From contig CM040118.1 in assembly GCA_022559845.1 (NCBI GenBank), positions 237,073,224 to 237,137,223 of the forward strand: a stretch of 64,000 nucleotides of DNA, read 5' to 3'. A model generated the notes under the pieces. The model was given only the letters and a program-made list of their open reading frames with translations, did no database searches and was not told the DNA's origin. Positions 55,249 to 64,000 of this stretch are shown piece by piece (position 1 is the stretch's first letter; each line of letters opens with the position of its first letter). Source of the stretch: Amorphophallus konjac. Lineage: Eukaryota > Streptophyta > Magnoliopsida > Alismatales > Araceae. Position numbers and translations under genes: made by a program.

Positions 55249-57167
55249 ATATTCTTGGGGTCCTCCTTCAACCTTTGCCTTTCCTTTATCCAGCTTCTTC
55301 TCTCCACCATCCGGTTCTTCAGTTCTTTACCAATTACGGGCTCCTCTTCCTCATCACACTCCTCTTTGGTTTCTTGGCCCGAACTACTGTCAGTTCCCCT
55401 GGCCTTGTAAGGATCATCTAAAACCTTCCCGCTCCTAAGAGAAGAGATTGCCTTAGCATTCTCGAATTGGGGACCTGTAGGAGGGGGCGGTTGAGGTTGG
55501 TTTGGGTGAGGTAGAATAGGAACTCTTTGGGGGAAGCCCGGAGGTTGGTTCCTAGGGTTAGCCATAGGTTGGCTAGGAAGTTGACCCACCTCTCTCCTCA
55601 CATTACTTGCTGCCAATTGCCCTATCTGACCTTCCAACTTGCGATAGATTGTTGCTGAGAAAGAATGAGCTGTTGGAGTTGGTCAAATTTTTCATCAAAA
55701 TTGGGCTGTGGATGTTGAGGAGGAGGAGGAGCTTGAAAACGGTTTGGGGGATATTGATGGTACTGGCCCTGAAAATGTTGAGTAGAAGGTTGATGATATG
55801 GGGCCTAAGAATGCTGAAAATGAGGTTGATAATATTGTTGGAACGGTGCATTGGTTTGAGAGAAATTATGCTGAGACTGAGCTTGTTGAAACGGAGATTG
55901 GTGTTGTTGGTGAGGTTGAAATGGTTGTTTTTGAAAAGAGGGATTCGATTGGGTAGAAGGACCTTGTTGAGATTTCAAGAAAAATTCGGGTGATTTCTCC
56001 AGCCTGGATTGTAGGTGTTGGAGTAAGGATCATAAGGAGGCTTCGAAATATCCTGAGCAGCGAAGATTTGTTCCTGGATGAATGGGGGAAGCTGAGCTGC
56101 AGTGGGGCAATCGGTGACACCATGGTCAGGGCTAGAACAAAGGGCACAAATTTCACCATGATTGGGAGTTGAGAATGGTTGAGTTCGAGAGGCTGAAGAA
56201 GAAGGTTCATGCCTAGATAACAATTGATCTAGCTTTTGAGCTACGAGATCAACCTTTTCTATCTTCTGTGCCAACAAATCCATTTTATTCAATTTCTGAG
56301 TCAAGGCATTGATATCCATCCTATTCTCAGACTCAACTTGGCTTTTCACTTCATAAAGCCCGCCCTTTTTAGCCGGCCCAATTACTCTTTCATAAGACGA
56401 GAGCGAGGCATGACTAATGGAATTTTCACTGAGCATCTCAAATAAATCATATGCCTCATCTTCGCTCTTACTCATAAAAGCTCCCCCACATGAGGCATCC
56501 ACCATTTGCCTGTAATTATCAGTCAATCCCTCATAGAATGCTGGACAATTTGCCATCGTGATAATCCATGGTGAGGGCATTTCCTTAATAAATCCTTCAA
56601 CCTATCCCATGCCTCGTGGATTTGTTCCCCAGGGTTTTGCGTGAATCCAGTAATTGCTCTCCTCATGGTATTGGTTCGTCCTATGGGGTAAAATTTCTTC
56701 AAGAATTCCTTTTGCATTTCAGCCCAAGTGTCAATTGATCTACCCAAGGCTCCCAACCAATATTTGGCCTTGTCTTTGAGAGAGAAGGGGAAGAGAGTCA
56801 GCCTGAGAGCATCATCAGAGAAGTCGTAAATTTTAACAGTGGAGCAAATCTGGAGGAACTCATCCAGATGTCTGTAGGGATCCTCATTGGTATTGCCATA
56901 AAAGGATGGCAACATCTGAATGGTGCTGGATTTAATTTCATAGTGGGCTGCTTGATTTTGAGGTGTTTGAGTAAAAAATGAAGGTTGATATTGATTCGGC
57001 AAGAAATATTCCTTCATTTGTTTGGGAACAACTTGTTGAATTTGATTTTGATTTTGATTTTGGTCTGCCATGAGGTTAGGTTTATGGTGATTTCTCGAAT
57101 GCACTAACCTCTCAATCTCGTCTATTGGTCCTAACAAAGGTGGGTGAAGGGATCTCCTACCTTGCAT
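55249..57167 (-). pseudogene. gag: Gag of element H
   Basis: It starts at the ATG at 57167 (MQGRRSLHPPLLGPIDEIE). The capsid region follows: IKSSTIQMLPSFYG, EDPYRHLDEFLQICST, LRLTLFPFSLKDKAKYWL, then EFLKKFYPIGRTN. A frameshift near 56550-56580 leads to CPAFYEGLTDNYRQMVDASC and a Ser/Gln-rich region. A zinc knuckle, CALCSSPDHGVTDC, lies at about 56096-56140. Further frame changes occur near 55975 and 55640; then comes FENAKAISSLRSGKVLDDPY. Asn/Gln-rich repeats make the middle prone to slippage. Inactive as it stands. Confidence 0.85.
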
Positions 57168-58465
57168 AAACTAGGACAGATGAGAGCAAATCTTTTTATG
57201 ATGATTTATTTATTTATTTATGTTTTATTTTGATTTTAACACAACCAAGACGAAGAGAGAGAAGAGAAGAGAGAAGAGAAGAGAAGAGGATGATTCGTTT
57301 GTTTTTCTTTTTCTTATTTTTAGTTTTTTTTTATGCAAGCACAAACAAGTTTTCACACAAATGATCCTAATGACCTAAATGTGGCCTATATCTACAAATG
57401 GGGTTTCACAAAATGATTAAAGTGAACTTAAGTTTACCCTCAGTATGTCCACCGGCCAGGTAAGGGGTGGGGAAGTGGGAGGTTCCCCCTACTTGCGTAG
57501 GGACCTTATTATACAAAACCACTAGCCCGCTTAAGGCGTTTGCCGTCCGACCGTCTTGCCTTAGACACCGGTTTTCATATGAGGGAAAAACTCAAATAAC
57601 ACAAGAATCACAGTGTGATCCTAGGGTCAACGTCTACTGAATTTTTATTAATGGCTTAGGTGATGCACAGATGAAGAAGTTTGTGATTTTTGGGCTAAGG
57701 GAGGGTGATGAAATCCCCACCTTATCTTGTTTAGGGGTAATGCCCTTAGAGTGATTTGAGATGAAATGCACAATCAATGTTCAAACAAGGGGTTAATATG
57801 CAAATGCATGAACAATTATTTTCTAAACACAATATGGAATGAAATTAATGCAACTTAGATGATGCATGACCTACAACATGATGTGTATGATTTCTAATCT
57901 TGGAATGAGATTTTTTTTATTTTGGTGCAAGTATTGGTTCTTTTTTTTTTTAGTTAATGATCCTATCTAACCAGCACAATCTTTTCTTTGGTTTTGATAT
58001 TTGATTTTTTTTGTTGTTGAATTTTTCACTAAGAGATGAATAGATGAAGGTATAAATGATAAACTAACAATGATATGCAAATTTATCACAAAATGAAGCC
58101 TAAAATGGTATTTTTGTGTTTTCTGAATTTTTCTAATTTTTATGTATTTTTCATGAATTTTTCTGATTTTTTAAAGATTTTTCAACAATTAGAAAAACAG
58201 AACCTGTACCTACGCTTACTGACCTTTAGCGACGGTTGATTTTTGCTAGATTTTTAAGAATTCCAGAATACCTACGTCTGCAGGCTTTCAGCGACGCTTC
58301 TAGGCTTTCTGCGACGTATAATTTCCCATGAATTTCAGGTCCGGATTTCCAATGTCTTTGCTTTTCCGTTTTTGTTTCCTTTTTTCTGTAAAATAAAAAG
58401 AAGTAAATTAATATACAGATATACAAATCAAACAAAAGAGTATCCAACCATTAAAAAATATTTGT
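57168..58465 (-). other. Untranslated leader of element H
   Basis: About 1.3 kb between PBS and gag, AT-rich with a GAAGAGA microsatellite at about 57248-57290 and poly-T runs. A long leader is usual in Athila elements. No gene supported. Confidence 0.65.
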
Positions 58466-58483
58466 TCCCCGGCAACGGTGCCA
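58466..58483 (-). promoter_or_regulatory. Primer-binding site, tRNA-Asp (element H)
   Basis: The minus strand reads TGGCACCGTTGCCGGGGA, five bases after the LTR. It is the complement of the tRNA-Asp 3' end with one mismatch. Confidence 0.85.
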
Positions 58484-58488
58484 AAAAT

Positions 58489-60316
58489 TGACTGACCACA
58501 AACCTCGTCGTTAAAAGACGTGCCTCAATTTACAATTTACCAAACTCACTCACTTAAACTCTATTGAATTTAGCGTAAAATGGTGAATACGGGTCGATCC
58601 ACAGGGAGACAAAATAACTTTTAAAATAGTATGGATGAGAATTCTTATGTTTGAGAAATCCAATTTGAGTGAGATTAAACTAAGAAGATAAGATTACATG
58701 AACTTAACTTAAGTTACGAATACGAGAAGGTGAGAAAATACAAGAAAAATTGAATAAAAACAACAGAGAGATTAGAAAAGGAATATCTTTGAAACTGGAG
58801 GGATTCAGGAAAAGTGGAAGAAAGCAAAGTTGTAGAGGACGACGAGAGGAAGAAGATTGATGAAGACTCAGAGGCAGAAAATGAGAGGAAGAAGGTGAAA
58901 ATCATGAAAAACCGAGATCTATATGGACGGACGAACAGTAAAATCTAAAAAAATTGACCTTTAGAAAATTAATTCTATCTTGAAAACGGTTGAGAATTAG
59001 AAGACGAGGTAGAAGAAGAAATTGAAGATGACTTGAGAACACACAACTTTGATGAACAACTCAAGAAGAAAATAAGATCAGAAGGGGGTGAAAACTTAGA
59101 TAGAAGATCTGTGAAGATTAATGATAAACATAGATGATCACAAACTAAACCGTACAGAACAGACCTTTAGAAAATAATTAATAACTTTAAAACGGGGGTG
59201 ATTTAGAGGAAGTGGAAGAAAGATGAAGTCTAGATCTAAGGGAGAGGAAGAAATGTTGTGAAGAAATAAGAAAGAAAAGAGATCAAGAAGGGCTTCAAAA
59301 TGGAAGAACGGTGAAGGTTATCCCTGCGAATGAACAGTAAACACCCAAAACAGAACTAAGAAGATCATGCCATATCTTGAAAACGAGGAGGAATTAGAAG
59401 AAATGGTAAACATAAAAAATGTGGAGAACAAAAAAACGAACAACTTTGATGAAGACAGTAACTTCAAATGGAGTACACAACAATATTTAAATGGGCAAAT
59501 AACAGTCTAAAATCTTAAACACACCAAGAACATAACAACATAACAAAGGAAAACCACAAAGATTACAATAAAATATCTCAAAACACACACTACAAATCTT
59601 CTCACGTATCTCTCCCTAAGCCAACCACAACCCCCCTCTTAACAATAGGGGCCCTATTTATAGGGCTAAACTTAACCCTATTCCCTCATGTGAAAATCTT
59701 TACTTTTCTTTGCCATTTTTAGTTATTCTTTGTCTCTTTCTCTCTATTTCCACAGAGGCAACCGCATTTGCTTTCTCTCCTACGCTGCTGTCTCTCTTTT
59801 TCTCACGTCGGCAACCTACTTTGCTGACTTTGAAATGCCATTGCCTTTATTTGCCCGAAGCCGCCAGCGTCGGCTGCGTGAAGCCCGGCTGTCGCTGACC
59901 GTTGTTCGCGCCCTACTTGGCCTCGTGAAGGTCCGCAACTGCGGCTTGGCCGCATCTGTTGACATCTCAAACCACCTTCCAGCTGACGCGTTGCTATCCG
60001 TGAAGCCATTTTGAAGACACTCGTGCCGCTACTGTGTGCATGCATTGGCCGCATCGGTTGCGGTTGGCAAAGCGGCTTGGCCGCTCGTTCGTGCGCGAAG
60101 GCCACCCGAAGCCAGCCCAACCTGAAGAGTCCGATGAAGCTCATGCCAACCACGTCACTGTGGAGCCACCATGCATGCACGTTGGCGGTGCAGCCAACGT
60201 GAAGGGCCATCATGTAACCTGTACATAAGATATGAAACGTTGAAGTAAGATACATATATAAAGTATCCTGCACAAGCTACGTGAAGCCTTCATGTTATAT
60301 ACATGAAGCCTTCATG

Positions 60317-60364
<48 letters not shown>

Positions 60365-60687
60365 TAGTTGTTATTATTATTTTTTCTTTTCTTTTTCTTT
60401 CTTTTTGTTTCTTTTAACCAAGTCCATGGGCCTTATGCCCATTTATATTATATTTTATTTTATTTTTTTTTCTTTAACGGATTTGGGCCCATTATTGTGC
60501 AGGTTTGCCATCGTCATCTTCATTCCTGCAAAATAAGTAAAGTTATTTATTAAAATTACTGAATTCTATTAAACTAAATATTTTACTTTAGGTTGTGCTT
60601 AAGTGTGATAAATGTATAGTGATGCATATTAAGGCTCATAAACGTGTGGTATAAGATTAATTAACAAGTAAAATTACACATTTATCA
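58489..60687 (-). repeat. 5' LTR of element H
   Basis: 2199 bp, the partner of 48076-50252. It has a longer (TA)n run (about 60318-60361) that explains most of the length difference. TATA box at about 59652-59665 (minus). Confidence 0.9.
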
Positions 60688-62009
60688 GGTCCCCGACGGA
60701 CTCCCAGAGGTGGCCGAACCTGAAGCTCCTGCAAGCCAACGCAGCAAACAAGGTCATCACCAGACCCAGCTCCATATAAAGATGTCTCTCCAACTAAGAG
60801 TTGCAAATGGAACTCACCGGCCGGAGCACTGCCCTCCGAAACTTTCTCGATATCGATGATCTCCTTGTCGCCCTCAGCAGAGGCCACTTCAGTGGACCCC
60901 TCCTCCACCATCTCAGTCCCGTTGCGGGGTAGCTCACCTTCTTCTAGAGGTGAAGGTACACTTGTAAACAACATCGACATGACCTCAACACTAGAAGACA
61001 ATCAACAACAAGAGGCTTAACAGAAATGATTAAGTCCCTAGCTACGTACCTGAGGGCCCCATGCTCGAAGACCCAACTAGCCCCACAGTGCAGGCCGACA
61101 CCACAGCTGGTAGGGAAGCTCGCTCCACCCCTGCCAATAGCTGTGGCAATAGGCTAGACACTTCTTCAGTCGCAGGCAGCATCGAAGCACTCCTCCCCTC
61201 AGGCTCCCCCCTCAAAGGAGGGAAGGGACACTGAAGGGCCGGTACAAACCAGCTCCTGAATCATCTCTAGAGTAGCGGCTGGATCCTCACCTAGCGAATG
61301 ACATCATAAAGTCAGTCAGTATCGGCATCCCCGCGACTATACAATGGAAGGGCAATGCCCTCCATAATAGTTCAATACTTACCCAAGACATCCTGGGTCG
61401 TAGCCGGCTCCTGCCCATCAACAGATGGGGGCACCTCGCCTCGCGTCTCTAAAGAAGCTGCGGTCTATGATGCCCCGACTACCTCTGCATGACACCAATA
61501 ACTATGTCAACTCCCAGAATCAAATACAGCCATAAATACAACACGCTCGGTTCCAGAACTATTTACCTGGCTGGGCATCCTTGGAAGCCTTCCATGGCTC
61601 AAAGTCAAGGAAGGTCTCGACATTGGGGGCGGTCTCGTCCATCATACGAAGAAGGCCCTCCATATCTATCCCACAATCGACCCCGTCGTCAGGAAGCGGG
61701 TCGGCCTCCTGAGATGGCGAGAAGGTCACGTCAGCCCCGGTCTCCAGTGGCGCTGTGAAAAGCAAATCCAATTGCACAAGGTTAGCCGATCGTTAAGGTT
61801 GAATCAATATAAAGCAAGTAGGTGGGTATGGCACTTACTCAGAGCTGGCTCTGCCTCGATATGCTCCCAGGCAGCGGGTCCCCGAGAGGACTCACTAACC
61901 TCCCTGACTCCAGCCTCCACCCGGGGGAGTTGCCTCCGGGGCTGAAGGGCCCCGTCACCATCCCCAGAAGACGTCCCTGTGGAGGGGTGATCCCTGTCCA
62001 CCGCAGAAC
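60688..62009 (-). pseudogene. Internal exons of antisense gene in D (right of H)
   Basis: Minus-strand exon-like segments with good plant splice sites: 61839-62009 (acceptor TTTGGTAG, donor GTAAGT), 61567-61752 (acceptor TTTTCACAG, donor GTAAAT), 60818-60960 (acceptor TTTACAAG, donor GTGAGT), and 60688-60728 (acceptor CTTGCAG), which continues at 48075 across element H. They encode acidic, Ser/Pro-rich peptides such as GDKEIIDIEKVSEGSAP and DMEGLLRMMDETAPNVETFL. The DNA between them (for example 60961-61566) shows no other gene. Confidence 0.5.
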
Positions 62010-62096
62010 CTACCAAACACAACCATACAAGATCTCCAAGCCATATGCCCTAGAAAATAACAAAGCAGGGCTAGCAGGCTAATCCACAGGTCTTAC

Positions 62097-63196
62097 CTGA
62101 AGTCACGAAGGGGGTCAGTGGCAGAGGAACCAACTACTCTGGCTTCAAGCCCACAACCCGTGCGGCCTTCACGACCGCCTCCTTCACGTCCCTCAGGGTG
62201 TAGGCGCACTCAATGAGGGACATGAGCTCCACGGGTCCAGCCGACCCGATCGCATGGGTGATATGACGCCTCCAGTCGTCAGTCGCTGTATCTGCAAAGC
62301 TCCCCTAAGGGAGCACTCGGTCCAGCGAACCCCTCTCCTCGAACCCACAGTCAGCTAGAAACTAGGTCCACCAAGTCCTCAACGTCCCGGGTCGAGGTGT
62401 CCTGACTCCAGTACCTCCAGGCGCCGCCCGCGCCTGCCGGAGGGGCTTCAGTGCCCCGTTGCCGCTCCGCCCCCTCGACAATGAGCCTCGGCTCCCTCGG
62501 GGCACCTGCTGCGCCAGCCTCTCTACCTCCCGGCGGATCCGGGAGAAGTGAGTCCGCAGGTACCCGTCATCTAGCGCAATGAGGGGAAGGTCCTCCCTCA
62601 AGAGACGGGTCTCCTAGGCTTTTCGGATCGCCGAGGCCTTTTGTCGGTACTGATGACTATGCTCGAACCACCACCTGGCATAGTGGATGTCAAATCGTCC
62701 CCTACGTCCCGGCCCAGGCGTCGACAGTCGCTCCGGCTCTCGGCGACAGTAGAAGTCCAACCATGCCGCGGCTAGCAAATGTGTGTCCCGGCCTCTGTAC
62801 TGGCGACTCGCCAAAGGGAACTCCTAGTTCGGCGGGATCCCCTGGTCGTACCCGAAGTTCCGAGCGAACCTTTACAGGTAGTACGGCTCCAAGAAGCTCG
62901 TCACGGACCGGTGTAAAGGCAGCACCGCTGGCCGGGTGCTCATCACCCACTCTGTGTACAATGACGCATCTGGCTCCAGCTGGTAAGGTAGGGCGTAGGC
63001 CGCCCCACCATTTGAAGGTACCTGGATCAGGCGGGAGTCCCTAGTGGCACCGTTAAAGGGAATACCCTCCTTGCCCCTGCCGGGCAAGTAACACAAAACA
63101 TTCCTGGCTTCCTCTAGCTATACAAATGCGTCCCCATCTGGCTGTCCGGTGAAGCTAAACAACAAAGGTGCCGCCTGGTTCGCTACGGACCCGCGA
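62097..63196 (-). pseudogene. Plant-mobile-domain-like exon of antisense gene in D
   Basis: Minus-strand frame from 63196 leftward, interrupted by in-frame stops (for example at about 63117, 62872, 62823, 62612 and 62362). It shows VANQAAPLLFSFTGQPDGDAF, CYLPGRGKEGIPFNG, RFARNFGYDQGIPP, SRQYRGRDTHLLAAAWLDFY and RRGRFDIHYARWWFEHSHQ. The R.ARNFGYDQGIP pattern resembles the plant mobile domain found in antisense ORFs of Tat-type elements. A GTAAGA donor is at 62097. Its 5' end is cut by LTR I. Most likely a decayed element gene, not a host gene. Confidence 0.6.
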
Positions 63197-64000
63197 TGTA
63201 GCACCCCTGATAAATAGTAAAGAAAAATATATTCAAAAATAAATTAAACTTGTAAAAAAAAAGAAGGTCAAATAGAAATAATTAAGTTATATACACTTAA
63301 TGGGCTTTAACACATATATTATATTCTTCCATTAATATAATTCAATAAAATCCAGGTAGCAGGTTCTACCTCTAAATGAGTAAAGACCGCGAAATATATA
63401 TTACCACTACTCCACTTAAATGAATAAGTTAAAAACCTTAGCCCAAAAATAACACAACCCTTATATATATATAATGGGCCTTGAACTATACCTACACAAG
63501 CCTTTTACAAACCAACACCAAAGGAGCCCAAAACCCATGAGAGCCTTCTCACAAGGCCAACTCCAACCAAAAGAACCACCCGTATAACCCAACCCACGCC
63601 AACCCAAAACCCACAAATATGCATACGTACTTCAAAACCCAAATACACATGCAAGTAATCTTTTCCTAACCCAAGCCCAAAACACATGCACGTGCAAAAC
63701 TCCACCCAAATGCCCATATACATGTCTTGGACGATGCATAGGTTTAGCCTTTAGGGTTTTCCCATGCAAATGAAGGTAGTCGGCTGCTAACCGGGGAGGA
63801 ATAAACAATGCACGGAAGGTTTAAAATCCTTCCCTTCTTAGACGTTAGAAGCCTCTAGAACCCATACGTCCCTATAAAACCATGCCCGCGTCAAGTATGC
63901 AAACCCCATTGGATGCTGCTGCGTCATCATCTTGTCGCTGCAGAACGTCTTCCTCCTTTTCTACCTCCTGTTGCTATGGAGGCGGCCGAGCTCTGCTTCC
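63197..64000 (+). mobile_element. Element I: start of a Tekay-like LTR (cut by window end)
   Basis: It starts TGTAGCACCCCTGATAAATAG, close to the E LTR start TGTAGCAACCCTGACAAATG, and interrupts the D antisense exon. A TATA box TATAAAA lies at about 63873. The rest is AT-rich with no gene. Only 804 bp are seen, so whether it is a solo LTR or a full element, and its target duplication, cannot be judged. Confidence 0.65.

Larger units (their letters stand above)
48076..60687 (-). mobile_element. Element H: Athila-type Ty3/gypsy retrotransposon
   Basis: 12.6 kb in minus orientation. LTRs are 48076-50252 and 58489-60687 (TGACTGACC to TTTATCA). The flanks GGCCC (48071-48075) and GGTCC (60688-60692) are a target duplication with one change. 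The PBS matches tRNA-Asp, the usual primer of Athila elements. Gag, protease, RT, RNase H and integrase occur in order, with several frameshifts. No env-like frame is seen in the about 1.4 kb between integrase and the 3' LTR. The LTRs differ at about 20-25 places plus a longer TA repeat in the right copy, about 1 %. It is inserted in an exon of the D antisense gene. Confidence 0.92.
20165..63196 (+). mobile_element. Element D: large Tat-type Ty3/gypsy retrotransposon, 5'-truncated and split
   Basis: After removing the insertions F, G, E and H, about 14.3 kb of one element remains. On the plus strand it has gag, protease, RT, RNase H, a second (archaeal-type) RNase H and integrase, the order typical of the Tat lineage. 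A 3' non-coding region with hairpins and tandem repeats follows, then an antisense multi-exon gene. The reading frame resumes across the target duplications CATAC (F), GGCAG (G) and GAGTG (E). No D LTR or PBS is in the window: the 5' end was lost at the junction with C, and the 3' end lies beyond LTR I. Many in-frame stops make it inactive. Confidence 0.85.

Noticed and set aside
60318..60361. Origin or regulatory role for the (TA)n run
   Set aside because: A simple microsatellite within the H LTR, shorter in the partner LTR; no further support.
1..64000. Host protein-coding, tRNA or rRNA genes
   Set aside because: tRNA-like matches are only 12-18 base primer sites next to LTRs, no rRNA-like text was seen, and all long frames fit retroelement proteins.

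Overview
This window is repeat-rich nuclear DNA from a plant, most likely a flowering plant with a large genome. I see no convincing host gene. Nearly every base can be assigned to LTR retrotransposons of plant Ty3/gypsy lineages: Athila, Tat, Tekay-type chromovirus, and two related gag-only, chromodomain-bearing families. The evidence is LTR pairs, target-site duplications (TSDs), primer-binding sites (PBS) for plant tRNAs, polypurine tracts (PPT) and recognisable Gag, protease (PR), RT, RNase H (RH), integrase (IN) and chromodomain segments. I use these labels: A (739-9182, minus), B (9392-17005, plus), C (17337-20164, minus, relative of A), D (20165-63196, plus, a large Tat-type element), E (33312-44093, plus, Tekay-type), F (23022-26284, solo LTR), G (29867-31896, solo LTR), H (48076-60687, minus, Athila-type), I (from 63197, LTR start) and J (B-family LTR, minus, in three pieces at 1-738, 9183-9391 and 17011-17336).

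Layout. The left third is a B-like LTR (J) broken first by A and then by B. A and B both lack RT, RNase H and the integrase catalytic core, but both keep a gag gene and the integrase C-terminus with chromodomain. C, a truncated cousin of A, is joined abruptly to the 5'-truncated Tat element D. D's gag-pro-pol runs through the rest of the window and was split by solo LTR F (in gag), solo LTR G (inside the second RNase H), the nearly intact Tekay element E (inside integrase), the Athila element H (inside an exon of an antisense gene) and LTR I. The D reading frame resumes exactly across the TSDs of F, G and E, so the order of insertion is clear.

Biology. E is very young: three LTR differences seen in 3086 bp, and one frameshift in RT. 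H is older (about 1 % LTR divergence, several frameshifts). D decayed mainly by point stops, often CAG to TAG. The most unusual signals are: (1) six hairpins in the D 3' region whose four apical loops all fit GNRA and whose stems covary; (2) arrays of short palindromes inside three different LTRs (E, F, G), each with its own motif; (3) a Gag/integrase-C-terminus/chromodomain architecture, with an unrecognised conserved Gag C-terminal domain, shared by families A/C and B; (4) a spliced multi-exon antisense gene in D. Coordinates of LTR ends come from paired alignment by eye; domain limits are approximate.
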